Positions 40,656 through 50,906 of a stretch of 64,000 nt of DNA are shown piece by piece (the stretch's first letter is position 1; each line of letters starts with the position of its first letter). The notes under the pieces were generated by a model. The model searched no databases. It saw nothing but the letters and a program-made list of their open reading frames with translations, and was not told the origin of the DNA. A program made the position numbers and the translations under genes. Source of the DNA: Ornithodoros turicata (lineage: Eukaryota; Arthropoda; Arachnida; Ixodida; Argasidae); the NCBI RefSeq assembly GCF_037126465.1, contig NW_026999405.1, positions 806,001 through 870,000 of the forward strand, written 5' to 3'.

Positions 40656-42194
40656 ATTTTCTGACTGGGAACTGACGTTTTTTTGGGGGGGGGGCGATTG
40701 GGGGGAGCAATTTCGCGAGTTGCTTCTACTTACAGCCGTCTGCTCGCTCTACCACAGGAGCAATATAAATGATATCTATACCATTTGATAGAGAATGAGT
40801 TACCGGTTCTAATGAATCTACCTTCAAGGGAATGCGTGTACCCGCTCATGAACAATAAAAGTTCGAAATCGTACTTTTTTGCAGGAAGTGGTGTGTTCGG
40901 GAATTTTTTCGTAGCGCCCCTTTAAAATAGGAGTCACGGAACTTTTTCCACGTGCTGTCTTGAACCCATAGTTTTTATCAGCCACATTTGAAGGATGTGG
41001 TAAAACAAGAAGCGCGTTGCTATGAGGTCCAAAGTTGGGGAAAAATCCGAACCAACCTTCCGCCTCTCCATATCGGAAACGGTTCATCTGATGGAGCTCG
41101 AAATTGTTGCATTTGTCATCAATTGAGATGCTATCTAACATATATTTTTTTCATGGAAATTAAAAATTGTCAATTTCCCACCCTTGTCGATTTAAAATGG
41201 AACTATCCAAGAGTGGACAGAGGCGACCTCACAGTGTCACCTCTAGCGTTCGCACGCCCCGTGCGGGCAACTGGCACGCCGAGCGTGCTCCCTCGTAAAT
41301 GCTGAAGACGCGCAGCCATTTCGGATCGTTGGGATCGTTGAATGTGGATGTTGTATTTCACGCGCGACCAGCCGCCGTACGATTAACTGGAAGCTAACAC
41401 CAGCCGCGTTTTGGAGGGCATGAGTACTTCCCCCAGAGCTAGGCAGTCCCGAGCATTGCCCGAGCCCAGAGCTGCGTCGGCCTGCAGTGTGATAGCATTA
41501 GATTCCTCCTCACGAAAAAAACTCGTCCTCCGACATTTAATTCCCCGTTGGCTCAGACGGCTCTCCTCGCCGGCGCGTAGCCGACAGCTGGCCACTCCTC
41601 CGCGCAATGCCAGTGGAAGAGGGGCGCAAAGGGAAGCCCAACGAAAATACATGTAATGAATGAATGATGGGAGTTGAGTTGAAGGCATCCAGAAAGAAAA
41701 TAGTAAAACTTTATCGAAAATCAGCCGCACTTTCTGTTGCATTGCCAACACGTAATTCGTTAAGTGTCCTTAAATTTTTGTGTTACACCAAAATAGAAAA
41801 AGTGATACTGATAAAAGTGTGTCCCCACCTTACGGAGCAAAAAAGTGAAGCCCACCTTACGGAGCAGCTTGTGTTGCTTCATATCGTTGTCTCCCCTTCG
41901 TATTCTTTGTAAAAGTATGTGCATTTTTAGCACGATTTCTACGCCTGTAACATGGGCGTCCCTGTGACTCTTTTTTCAGCGTAGGGCAAAGAATTCCCGA
42001 AGGGAGAGGGGACAGAAACGTACAACCAATAGACCCAAGACAATAGCATGAGGACAATCGAATGCTTCGACATGCAGACGGTCCTCTGATATTGTCCAAA
42101 TGATTAGACGATATCCGAGCATAATTCTTGACTACCTGCGAGCGTATACGAAGAGGGGAGTCAAGTCCTGTAGATCACATAAACAAAATACAGA
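40656..42194. other. Unassigned intergenic sequence, one GC-richer patch
   Basis: 41410-41640 is GC-richer with open frames on both strands but no recognisable product. 41940-42015 shares CAGCGTAGGGCAAAG-type words, inverted, with about 54360-54410, and the ACCTTACGGAGCA word at 41830 recurs in diverged form near 54640-54670. This suggests a dispersed repeat. Confidence 0.35.
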
Positions 42195-42342
42195 AGCCGA
42201 CACTGAAGATTTTTGTTTAAGTTTAGTTTGTACAAGCTTTCGCGTGGAGGTCCACGCTTCCTCAGGTACAAAGTGAAGTGGTGACACACATAAGTATATA
42301 TAGTATAGACATATACACTGCTGTACAAAAAAGGGGAAGAGG
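42195..42342 (-). repeat. PLE terminal repeat, 3' end
   Basis: About 148 bp, the inverted counterpart of 52066-52214 with roughly 3 differences (TTTAGTTTG against TTTAATTTG complement, one substitution at GTATAGAC, and A-run length). It holds the sense-strand hammerhead at 42228-42272. Confidence 0.88.
42228..42272 (-). ncRNA. Hammerhead-like ribozyme motif (sense to the PLE)
   Basis: On the minus strand: TTTGTAC, core CTGAGGA, stem II GCGTGG-ACCT-CCACGC (6 bp), core GAAA, GCTT, then GTACAAA. The outer TTTGTAC/GTACAAA pair forms a 7-bp stem I, and cleavage is expected after GCTT. Stem III inside one copy is too short. AAGCTT is self-complementary, as in hammerheads that act as dimers. The core differs from CTGATGA only at the variable seventh position. 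Confidence 0.75.
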
Positions 42343-42642
42343 AAAGGAGATATGGTGCCACATGTCTGTGTACAATGAATAGCTGGGCAGACGGATAGGT
42401 GACCTCTAACCGTTTAAGAACAGTAAAAGGTGTTGTTGTGAACAAAAAGGCTCGCCAACCCAGTTACGCGGAAGGGGGGTCAGGAGTATGGGAAACGAGT
42501 GGCCCAGAATGGACAAAAGGGAAGGTTACGGATTATCTAACGGAGTACCAGACGATGACTGAAAGTGGGGATTCAAGAATTGTGCACAAATAACAACAAC
42601 AACATATATATTGTGATGATGAAGTGGCGGTGATGCCTAAAT

Positions 42643-45279
42643 TTACATCAGCGGATATAACGAGCCAGGACTAAGATTCAGACCATTTGGTGTGAGACAC
42701 TTGAATTGCGAAATTAAGTAGGACTCTCTATTCTTACGTTTAATGTCGGTGCGGAACCCAGATTCTAGCAATATAATTTTCATATCAGTTTCAAAATCGT
42801 GATTAGGTTGATTGAAGTGAATGGCGACAGGAGTTTGGCGGGCATTTAGGATATCAAATTTGTGGCCATAAAATCTTTTTCTCATTGTGTTGGAGGTTTC
42901 ACCGATGTATTGTGAATTGCACTTGCTGCAGAATATCAAGTAAGAAATATTGGGTGAATTACAGTGGAGTGAATGACGAATTTTCAAACAGAAGTCACCC
43001 AAAGTGCTACGGGCAATGATGGACGGCGCGATAAATTTACAGGTCTGGCACCGTGTACTACCACAGGGATAACAACCCGGCGAGCGCTTCATCATGCATG
43101 ATGACGTGAGGATGTCGCGCAAATTTTTCGATCTACGGAATGCTACTAATGGGGGAGTGGGAAAAATTTCCTTTAATTGCTCGTCAGCATGTAATATATT
43201 GAGGTGGCGTCTAAGAATGGAATTGGTATTGACAAGTGATTTATGATATGTGGTGGATAAAACTACATTACTTAAGTCCTTTTTGCGTTTCGGGGTGAAT
43301 AAGGACTCCCTGGATAGGCTAGATGATTTGGCATACGAGTCATGGATGAGTTCAAATGGGTAATTTCTTTTTTCGACATCAGATACCATTTGCTGAGCAT
43401 GTTTTACAAAATCAGTCTGATCTGAGCAGATTCGTTTCAGGCGCAAGAACTGACCATATGGAATACTCCTTTTCTGGTGATTGGGATGATAGCTTTCATA
43501 GTGGAGATACTGGCGCTTGTCCGTTGGTTTCTTGTATAGTTCAGTGGTCAGCCTACCAGATTTACGTGACACTGTCACATCAAGGAAGTTGATGGATGAC
43601 CTTGAATAGTTACAGGTAAATTTAATTTTGCTATGCAGTGAATTGAAGTGATCAAAAAATGACTGCAGAGATGCCTCATCACCAGTCCAGAGGACAAAAA
43701 TGTCGTCGATGAACCTGAGATATATAGGTGGCTTAAGGGGGAAAGAATTGAGGGCTGAGTTTTCAAAACGACCCATGAATAAATTGGCATAATTAGGTGA
43801 AACCCGGGAGCCCATGGCAGCGCCATGAATTTGGACGAAGTGTTGATCGTTGAATACGAAGTTATTACAGCTAAGAACTAGTTCTAAAAGGGGGATGATA
43901 GCGGGCATGGGAAGAATATCGGAATGGTGAGAATTAAGGAAGTGTTCAACAGCAGATAGACCTTCGTCATTGGGAATGTTAGTGTATAGCGAAACGACAT
44001 CCATTGTTGCCAACAAAATGTCAGCATGGTTACTGAAATGGTCATGGACAGCGTTAATTTTGGAAAGGAAATCGTTTGTGTCTTTGACAAAGGATGGGAG
44101 AAGGGGTGGGATGTGTTTGATGCAGTGGTCAGCAACTAAGGATAATTTCTCTGTCGGTGTGTTTATTCCTGAAATAATGGGTTTCCCAGGGTTATTGGGT
44201 TTATGAACTTTGATCAAAAGATAAAAATTACCTGGTGTGACGTTCTTAGGCCGCAAGAATTTGGAAATATGGGACGGGATAAGTTTACTAGTGACGAGTT
44301 CATCAATTTTCTTATTAATAAGAAGACAAAAGGAAGGGGTTGGATCCTGATCGATAGCTCTGTAGAATGAGCGGTCACTCAACTGCCTGTCTGCTTCCGC
44401 GATGTAGTCGGATGTATTGAGAACAACTATACCGCCACCGTTGTCCGCTGGTCTGATAATAATGTCATTACGGGCTTTAAGATTTCGTAGCGCTACTTTC
44501 TCACAATTAGACAAGTTATCAGTGTGTACAATAGATTTCGAATAATTGGTCTTGATATCCTTGTGAACGGCCTTGATGTAATTGTCAATAAGGGGGCTAG
44601 TTCTAGAGGAGTCCGGCGTCCAGCTAGAGGGGTTTCGGAAGGGCGCAGCATCTGAGCTAGGTTTATCGTGAAAGAAGGTTTTCAGGTGCATTCTCCTACC
44701 TAAGTTGTGCAGATCGTGCAGAATTTCAAATTCATCAATATTACGCTCCGTAGGTACAAAACTGAGACCTTTTGAGAGAACACCAAGTTCAGCCTCGTCG
44801 AGGGTCACATCAGAAAGATTAAAGACGGTGTTATGGCCAGCCTTCGTGGAAAATGGTTCAGAATTTATCACGTCACAAATGCCATGCGCTAAAATGGGAG
44901 ATAGAATAAGATTATCACGTTTCGATTTTTTGGTTTTGATTTCGTGAATTTTCTTCAGCTTATTGGCAGTGAATTCAGAGAGATTAAGAACTTCATGTAG
45001 AGAGAGTTGGTTCGCAAGCTGTTTGAGCTGGTTATCAATATCTTTCAAGATGTAAGAACTTTCCTGTCTGAGAATTTTAACTAGTTGGAGCGACGCATTA
45101 TTGAGAGCGGTAGCCCACTTCGTAGAGCTCAAGGGGGAATGGAACTTAAAAGACGGCGTGATGGACAATGATAAACCTTTGGGAATTATACGTTGAGATA
45201 TACAATCTGTATAAAAACTAAAATTAGACAGGAATCTAGCTTTCCTAGCCAAAAGTTTACGCGCTTTCAAGTAGGGCAC
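42643..45279 (-). CDS. PLE reverse transcriptase with C-terminal GIY-YIG endonuclease
   Basis: 878 codons without a stop. The RT palm has motif A MDVVSLYTNIP (residues 426-436), motif B GAAMGSRVSPNYAN (487-500) and the catalytic motif C RFIDDIF (522-528). After a linker come a Cys cluster CYPCGSTRCQTC (736-747) and a GIY-YIG nuclease: ISYLIF...SQYIGET (778-794), RKRFYGH (800-806) and a RES Glu at 852. This order, RT then GIY-YIG, defines canonical Penelope-like elements, which copy RNA into chromosome ends or nicks made by the nuclease. All key residues are present. The frame opens after an in-frame TGA (45309-45307), the 45279 start is GTG, and the first internal ATG is near residue 197. So the real start is unclear and probably lies upstream. 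Confidence 0.93.
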   Translation of the reverse strand: MPYLKARKLLARKARFLSNFSFYTDCISQRIIPKGLSLSITPSFKFHSPLSSTKWATALNNASLQLVKILRQESSYILKDIDNQLKQLANQLSLHEVLNLSEFTANKLKKIHEIKTKKSKRDNLILSPILAHGICDVINSEPFSTKAGHNTVFNLSDVTLDEAELGVLSKGLSFVPTERNIDEFEILHDLHNLGRRMHLKTFFHDKPSSDAAPFRNPSSWTPDSSRTSPLIDNYIKAVHKDIKTNYSKSIVHTDNLSNCEKVALRNLKARNDIIIRPADNGGGIVVLNTSDYIAEADRQLSDRSFYRAIDQDPTPSFCLLINKKIDELVTSKLIPSHISKFLRPKNVTPGNFYLLIKVHKPNNPGKPIISGINTPTEKLSLVADHCIKHIPPLLPSFVKDTNDFLSKINAVHDHFSNHADILLATMDVVSLYTNIPNDEGLSAVEHFLNSHHSDILPMPAIIPLLELVLSCNNFVFNDQHFVQIHGAAMGSRVSPNYANLFMGRFENSALNSFPLKPPIYLRFIDDIFVLWTGDEASLQSFFDHFNSLHSKIKFTCNYSRSSINFLDVTVSRKSGRLTTELYKKPTDKRQYLHYESYHPNHQKRSIPYGQFLRLKRICSDQTDFVKHAQQMVSDVEKRNYPFELIHDSYAKSSSLSRESLFTPKRKKDLSNVVLSTTYHKSLVNTNSILRRHLNILHADEQLKEIFPTPPLVAFRRSKNLRDILTSSCMMKRSPGCYPCGSTRCQTCKFIAPSIIARSTLGDFCLKIRHSLHCNSPNISYLIFCSKCNSQYIGETSNTMRKRFYGHKFDILNARQTPVAIHFNQPNHDFETDMKIILLESGFRTDIKRKNRESYLISQFKCLTPNGLNLSPGSLYPLM

Positions 45280-45306
45280 TGAATGACGTTCATTGTTCTG
45301 TACAAG

Positions 45307-45712
45307 TCATTGTGTCCGGCCGGACCTGCGTTGTCTAGACTGCTTACGTGTTGTCATAGGGAAGCGACGGCCAACTCTCCTCTGTGCCCCGGCTGGAGCA
45401 GAAGAGCGTACTTGAGCAGACGCACCACGCGAAGTAGAAAAAGTCCTTGGTGAAGAACCCACGTTCACACAGTCAGACACCCCTGGAGATGCATCGGGGT
45501 GAAGTGGGGATCGCAGGTGGACTCCGGCACTATGGTTAACACACTCCGCAGGAGAGAAGCTGATTACGTTGTCAGCGGCTGGAGAAGAGGCCGGTGGACT
45601 GTTGATGGGTGAAGCTGGAGCTTGTGGAGAAGAGGTCTTGGGCACAGGGGTTGTAGGAACCAATGCAGGATGGGAAGCAGAAGGGGCTGGTTGGTCGTTG
45701 CACGAGTTAAGT
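45307..45712 (-). CDS. PLE upstream frame, 3' part (split by gypsy insertion)
   Basis: A low-complexity Pro/Ser/Ala-rich peptide (PKTSSPQAPASPINSPPASS), then basic (MTTRKQSRQRRSGRTQ), ending at TGA 45309-45307. This stop is in the same frame as the RT frame, nine codons before 45279. On the other side of the gypsy element the frame continues at 51905-52131. The only in-frame ATG near the RT is at 45357-45355, 16 codons before the TGA. It is probably an N-terminal extension or leader of the PLE protein. Confidence 0.6.
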
Positions 45713-45969
45713 TGTGGGGCGAAGTAGAGGAAGAAGTTTGGACGTTGCGGGACGACGAGGAAGTGAGAGACTTGAGGGTAAAAGGAGAACGACGAGGGGT
45801 TTGAGGGTGAGTGTGGACGTGGAAGCGGAGAAGAAAAGACGCTGTAAGATGTAAGTCATTAAAACAGTGGTTGTTGAGTATACCTTGTAGTTGCATTTGT
45901 GCCTCGCTTTCCACGGAACGCTTTCGAAGGAACGGGCTTTGCCCCCGAGAGTGGGAATAGGCTCCCACA
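45713..45969 (+). repeat. Gypsy 5' LTR
   Basis: 257 bp, TGTGGGGCG...CTCCCACA, a direct copy of 51644-51900 with one substitution. Confidence 0.96.
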
Positions 45970-45971
45970 AA

Positions 45972-45990
45972 TGGCGCCCAGACGTGGGGC
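45972..45990 (+). promoter_or_regulatory. Gypsy primer-binding site
   Basis: TGGCGCCCAGACGTGGGGC begins two bases after the 5' LTR. TGG complements the CCA end of a tRNA. The tRNA identity was not determined. Confidence 0.8.
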
Positions 45991-46209
45991 CCGAGCTCGT
46001 TCGTTCGATGACGTGGAGGACGTGGCACGTTCTATTTTTTTCGTTCCATTTTAGTGTGTCAAGTTTTGTTTCAGTGTGATACCGCCGGATTGTGGTACTT
46101 TAATTACTTCGTGTTCTTTCATTTTTTTCTTTGTATCTCGCTTTGTTGGGGCAGCATTTTTGCTGCTCGTTGTGTTTGAGTGTTACAGCTCCCGCCCGGT
46201 GCCTGACCC
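45991..46209 (+). other. Gypsy 5' leader
   Basis: About 220 bp of untranslated leader with T-rich runs. An in-frame TGA lies one codon (CCC) before the gag frame opening at 46210. Confidence 0.6.
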
Positions 46210-47436
46210 GTGGAGCTGGTGGACCGTACACCGCCTCGCGGGTACAACCTCCGGAGTGGAGCTCCGGTACCCCAACGGTCCCACTCGGAGGAGCGGCCGG
46301 TACACGTCGCCCCGGCGCCTACGGAGCCGAGAGGACCGGCCGACGATGTGAAGGCACCTGCAGTGCCTCCATCCCAAGGTACGTCGACTACGGTATCTGC
46401 AGTGCCGCAGTCAGACACCACAGCAACGGCAGAGCTTCTGTCACGTATGGCAGAGCTGTGCTCGTTGATGACGCGACGCCTTGATGCCGGGTTGGTTTCG
46501 CCGCCGCAGGCACAAGCGCCCGTCCGACTGACAATCCCTGTTCCTACCTCCTCAGGGTATACCGATAGAAAGTCAGTCGCAGACTTCTTGGATGACCTTA
46601 CTGCCTATCAGGCTGGTATGGGAATCTCAGACGAGGTCTTGATCCTACGCATCCTGCAGGTTGCTTTGGTAGGAGACGCCGCCCGCTGGCTTCGACTGCA
46701 GTCGAGATTCACGTCCTTGCAGGACTTCAAGCAGCGGTTTAAAAACGAATTCCTTCCCCCGGATTACGAATATCGTATCCTGGAGGAGCTGCACAAACGT
46801 ACTCAGCATCCAGATGAGACGTTGGCAGAATTCGTACGGGCCCTGCAAGAGCTGTACAGCAGAGCAGAACCAACTGCAACAGAGCAGCAGCGAGTAGCAC
46901 GGGCTATCCGTCAGTGCCACCCCCGCTTCCGGCCCTACCTTCGAGCCCATCGCTTTGATAGTCTTGAAGCGTGGGCGCAGGAGGCTCGTACCATACAGGG
47001 CGACCTCCTAGCCGAACTCGAATATCGGCCCCCGCCGCCGCCTGAATGGGCGTTAGAACCACGCTGTGCGTGGTCAGCGGGAGCAGCCTCGGTCGAACGC
47101 CTACCTGCAGTGGGACAGGATGAGCACCACCGCAATCCTTATGCGGAGCCATCCCGCCGAGCAATTGATCCCTTCCGTCATGGACAGAGGGCGATCCCCG
47201 CAGGAACGAGCCATGACAGACCCGTCCTGCCTAATTATCGTGCTCAACCCGGCAATACAGCTGGCGAAACTACCGACAGGCAGCGGGAACGGCAGCGTCT
47301 GCCGCGCCCGCAGCCGCAAAGGTCCGTCGGCTGTTGGAATTGCGGCAGCCCCGAACATTTCCGTCGGGACTGTCCGCACCGAGGGCCGAATACCCGTAAT
47401 GTGCCAACGGGAAACGGCCGCAGCCGACGTCCATGA
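46210..47436 (+). CDS. gag: Gypsy Gag (capsid and nucleocapsid)
   Basis: 408 codons. The N-terminal region is Pro/Arg-rich (PPRGYNLRSG). A retrotransposon-gag capsid domain lies around residues 110-235 (ARWLRLQSRFTSLQDFKQRF and HPDETLAEFVRALQELYSRA). The C terminus carries one zinc knuckle CWNCGSPEHFRRDC (375-388), which binds RNA. The family role is to form the virus-like particle. The frame opens right after a stop and starts GTGGAGCTG. The surrounding ACCCGTGG would be a good ATG context with one base changed, while the first ATG inside is near residue 80. The gag stop overlaps the pol ATG as ATGA. Confidence 0.93.
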   Translation: MELVDRTPPRGYNLRSGAPVPQRSHSEERPVHVAPAPTEPRGPADDVKAPAVPPSQGTSTTVSAVPQSDTTATAELLSRMAELCSLMTRRLDAGLVSPPQAQAPVRLTIPVPTSSGYTDRKSVADFLDDLTAYQAGMGISDEVLILRILQVALVGDAARWLRLQSRFTSLQDFKQRFKNEFLPPDYEYRILEELHKRTQHPDETLAEFVRALQELYSRAEPTATEQQRVARAIRQCHPRFRPYLRAHRFDSLEAWAQEARTIQGDLLAELEYRPPPPPEWALEPRCAWSAGAASVERLPAVGQDEHHRNPYAEPSRRAIDPFRHGQRAIPAGTSHDRPVLPNYRAQPGNTAGETTDRQRERQRLPRPQPQRSVGCWNCGSPEHFRRDCPHRGPNTRNVPTGNGRSRRP

Positions 47437-50400
47437 ACGCTCGCTTAACGACGTCGGCTATCTGCCGAGAGAGCGAACGAACGGTCGCTAGCAGCGGCCT
47501 TGATCATGCAAAAGCTGGCTCTGCAAGCAGCAAGGCAACCAAAGGAGACGCATTAGCTCCTTTTGCTCTCTCTGTTCGGAATGGCATTCGGGACAGAGAA
47601 CCAAATATCGCAGTTCGCATTTTGGGCAGAAACTACGTCGCCCTTATAGACACGGGAGCTACACTCTCTCTCATCGGCGACTGTGTTTACGAGCACTGCC
47701 TGCAAAGACAAGTAGTTCTGCAGACTACTGAGGTCACCCTTCGTCTTGCTTCCAATGACGTCATTCCAGCACAATCTGCAGTTGTGCTCTGGCTCCGTTT
47801 CGATGGGAGACGGCGAAAGCAGCGCTTCGTCCACCTTCCTGGCCTGGCAGTGCCCGTTATCCTGGGCAGGGATTTCATCATCCGGCACAAGTTGGCGCTG
47901 GACCTGCCCAATGGAGGATACGTATACCATGGCTCGACAGGGTTCTTCCCCTTCGCCACGGCAGCGGACGATTGCACGGCACAGCAAGCTGCAGCAGTCT
48001 CCACCGAACCGTCTGCACTCCCGACTGTCTTGGGGTCATTCCATGGTCCTGAGGAGGAGCGCCGTCAGCTTCAACAAGTACTGCGGCAGTATGACGGTAT
48101 CTTTACGGAAAAACCCGGTAAGACGTCTCTGTTACAGCATAGCATAGACACGGGTAACGCTAGGCCCTGGCGTTGTAATCCAAGACCTTTGAGCGTACAT
48201 AAGCGTGCTTTGTTAGACGCTGCTCTAGAAGAAATGCTCCAAACCGGTGCAGTTCAGAGATCCCAGAGCCCTTGGGCGTTTCCTGTCGTCCTGGCTCCGA
48301 AACGTGATGGTACGGCAAGGTTATGCGTCGACTATCGTCGACTTAACGCAGTAACTGTAAGGGACTCTTATCCCTTCCCGTCCATCGAATCAATCATGTA
48401 TTCCCTGGGCAACGCTGCGGTGTTTTCAACGCTTGATTGTAGCAGAGGGTTCTTGCAGATCCAAGTTGCCCCGGAGGATGTCCCGAAGACAGCCTTTACC
48501 TGTCATAGGGGTCTGTTCGAGTTCGTACGGATGCCTTTCGGTCTGTCTAACTCACCAGCCAGTTTCCAGCGGTTGATGGACACCGTATTAGGAGATGCGA
48601 AGTACAATTTCGCGATGGCGTACATGGATGATGTCGTAGTGTTTTCCAGAAATTTTCAGGAACACTGGGAACACCTGTCAATCGTCCTTGCAAGGATGAA
48701 GCAGGCGGGGCTAACCATTAACCCCCGCAAGGTACAGCTGGCATCGCCTAGGATCAGCCTTCTCGGCTTCGTGGTGGACGGAGGCACCATCAGTCCTAGC
48801 GATGACAAGCTAAAGGCGATCATGGAGTTTCCGGTTCCCGGTAACGTAAAAGCCTTGCAGCGTTTTCTAGGTATGGTTGGCTTTTACCGGCAATTCATTC
48901 CTAATTGTGCTCAGTTAGCGCAGCCGCTTAACCAGTTGTTGCGCAAAGACACACGCTGGCATTGGGGAGAACAGCAGGAACAATCCTTCCGAGCTCTATC
49001 TCATGCAATCGCTAATACGGCCAGGCTATATTTGCCCGACCTAAATAAACCGTTTGTTGTGCAAACAGATGCTAGCGATTATGGTGTTGGCGCAGTTCTC
49101 TTGCAGGAGCATGACGCTATTCTCTGTCCAGTGGCTTTTGCAAGTCGCACGCTGAATCCGGCAGAACGGAACTATTCCGTCACGGAAAAGGAGTGCCTGG
49201 CGATCATCTTCGCTCTCAGGAAGTTTGATCTCTACCTGGATGGCAGCACTTTCACCGTCCAGACTGACCACCAGGCACTCTCATGGCTGCAGCGGCTCCA
49301 CAACCCAGCTGGACGTCTCGCCAGGTGGGCCCTGAAGCTACAAGGCTACTCCTTCAACGTGGAGTACAGGCGGGGCTCCACGAACGTGGTAGCGGACGCA
49401 CTATCCCGTGCGCCTCTACCGGAGGGGGAAGAGGTAGGCACCGAGGCGCCTTCTCAACTCCTGGCAGCAGCACAAGTGGCACGGGACGGATCCTCGTCCT
49501 GGGGCACGGTCGTGAGCAGAGAGCAGCTCCTACACGCTCAGAGAGCGGACGGCCTTTGTCAGCGGGTGTCTCAATGGTTAGCTGAGCAGGTCTCGGCAGA
49601 CACCGGAACGTCTGACGGACGGCACGACTCCTATCTGCTGGGCGAGGATGGCATCCTGTTCAGGTACATACCCGAGGCGGATGACGATGACGGTACATCC
49701 CCATTCAGAGTCGTAGTGCCACGGAAGCTGCGTAAGTCTTTCATACGTTACTTTCATGACTCGGCCTTGGCAGGTCACAGCAGTGGCAGGAAAACTTATG
49801 AAAAGTTATGTCATGTTGCGACATGGCCAGGAATGAGGCAGGACATAACTAAGTATGTTCGTACTTGTCCGATATGCCAGAGAGCAAAACCTCGCGGTGG
49901 TTTACCCCCCGGGCGCTTACAGCCGGTTCAGAGCAATAGGCCCTGGCAGATAGTTGCTTGTGATGTGATGGGACCTTTTCCTCGTAGTCCTAGAGGTAAC
50001 CAGTACCTGTTTGTGGTTACTGATCATTTCACAAAGTGGGTTGAACTGTTTTCTCTCAGGACGCTGACTTCCCAAAGAGTATGGGAACGACTACTCGACA
50101 CCTTTTGCCGGTTCGGGTTTCCCGCTCAGCTGATCACTGACAACGCAACCTACTTTACAAGTAAGGTGTTCTCAGATTCTTGCGCTGTCTTAGGCATTCA
50201 GCACAAGAAGACTTCCCCGTATCACCCTCAGGCTAATATTACCGAACGTGTTAATCGGAACCTGAAGATGATGTTGGTTGCTTTTACTAGTCAGCACCAC
50301 CGTGATTGGGATCTTCGCCTGACTGAGCTGGCGTTCGCTACACGGACGACGGTCAACAGATCTACAGGCTTCACCCCGGCGTTCCTGAACTTGGGACGAG

Positions 50401-50906
50401 AGGCTCCTTTTCCAGTAGAGAATGCCCTGGGCCTCCGGGATGGCAGTACCCAGCCTCCTTATTCAAGGTACGCTGAGGACCTCCAGAGCCGACTGGACGT
50501 CGCAGCTCGGACGGCTCGGGAGAACTTGGACGTCGCAAGGTTGGACCAGGCTCGCCAGTACAACCGTGGACGACGGAATCTCACCTACAGCGTCGGTGAT
50601 CTTGTCCTTCGACGGACTCACCCGCTTAGTGATGCGTCACGTGGCTTTGCAGCTTCGCTCGCAGATAGGTGGGATGGCCCCTTCGAGGTAAGTGCGTGCT
50701 CCTCCGGCCTCACTTACAGGCTTCGTCGTTGTGACACGGGCGAAGAAACGGGGCCAGTACATATCTCGGACCTGAAGACTTACCACCTCCGAGACCCCGA
50801 GAGTGAAGAAGCAGACGGTCAGCTTCCTCCTCTAGACCTGGACCAGGATCCTGTTCCCGGACCTTCCAGGCGCTACAGTTTGCGTCCCCGCAGGCGGCGC
50901 ATGTAG
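47433..50906 (+). CDS. pol: Gypsy Pol (protease, RT, RNase H, integrase)
   Basis: 1157 codons, uninterrupted. The ATG at 47433 overlaps the gag TGA (ATGA), so pol is in the -1 frame. Aspartic protease: LIDTGATLS (Asp73). RT: STLDCSRGF (Asp335), MPFGLSNSPASFQ, and catalytic YMDD 397-400. RNase H: TDASDYG (Asp546), TEKECLA, TDHQALSW and VADALSR. Integrase: zinc HHCC (His775, His782, Cys812, Cys815) and catalytic Asp844, Asp903 and Glu938, a DD35E spacing, followed by a GPY/F-like DRWDGPFEV module. The order PR-RT-RH-IN is that of Ty3/gypsy (Metaviridae). No chromodomain is evident; the tail is Arg-rich. All catalytic residues are present, so this copy may be active or recently so. Confidence 0.96.
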   Translation: MNARLTTSAICRESERTVASSGLDHAKAGSASSKATKGDALAPFALSVRNGIRDREPNIAVRILGRNYVALIDTGATLSLIGDCVYEHCLQRQVVLQTTEVTLRLASNDVIPAQSAVVLWLRFDGRRRKQRFVHLPGLAVPVILGRDFIIRHKLALDLPNGGYVYHGSTGFFPFATAADDCTAQQAAAVSTEPSALPTVLGSFHGPEEERRQLQQVLRQYDGIFTEKPGKTSLLQHSIDTGNARPWRCNPRPLSVHKRALLDAALEEMLQTGAVQRSQSPWAFPVVLAPKRDGTARLCVDYRRLNAVTVRDSYPFPSIESIMYSLGNAAVFSTLDCSRGFLQIQVAPEDVPKTAFTCHRGLFEFVRMPFGLSNSPASFQRLMDTVLGDAKYNFAMAYMDDVVVFSRNFQEHWEHLSIVLARMKQAGLTINPRKVQLASPRISLLGFVVDGGTISPSDDKLKAIMEFPVPGNVKALQRFLGMVGFYRQFIPNCAQLAQPLNQLLRKDTRWHWGEQQEQSFRALSHAIANTARLYLPDLNKPFVVQTDASDYGVGAVLLQEHDAILCPVAFASRTLNPAERNYSVTEKECLAIIFALRKFDLYLDGSTFTVQTDHQALSWLQRLHNPAGRLARWALKLQGYSFNVEYRRGSTNVVADALSRAPLPEGEEVGTEAPSQLLAAAQVARDGSSSWGTVVSREQLLHAQRADGLCQRVSQWLAEQVSADTGTSDGRHDSYLLGEDGILFRYIPEADDDDGTSPFRVVVPRKLRKSFIRYFHDSALAGHSSGRKTYEKLCHVATWPGMRQDITKYVRTCPICQRAKPRGGLPPGRLQPVQSNRPWQIVACDVMGPFPRSPRGNQYLFVVTDHFTKWVELFSLRTLTSQRVWERLLDTFCRFGFPAQLITDNATYFTSKVFSDSCAVLGIQHKKTSPYHPQANITERVNRNLKMMLVAFTSQHHRDWDLRLTELAFATRTTVNRSTGFTPAFLNLGREAPFPVENALGLRDGSTQPPYSRYAEDLQSRLDVAARTARENLDVARLDQARQYNRGRRNLTYSVGDLVLRRTHPLSDASRGFAASLADRWDGPFEVSACSSGLTYRLRRCDTGEETGPVHISDLKTYHLRDPESEEADGQLPPLDLDQDPVPGPSRRYSLRPRRRRM

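Noticed and set aside
41383..41751. 122-codon minus-strand frame in a GC-richer patch
   Set aside because: Both strands are open here because of composition; no family recognised and no gene signals.
45564..46028. 154-codon minus-strand frame across the gypsy 5' LTR
   Set aside because: It fuses LTR antisense with PLE sequence and exists only because of the insertion; the LTR part recurs at 51594-52007 for the same reason.
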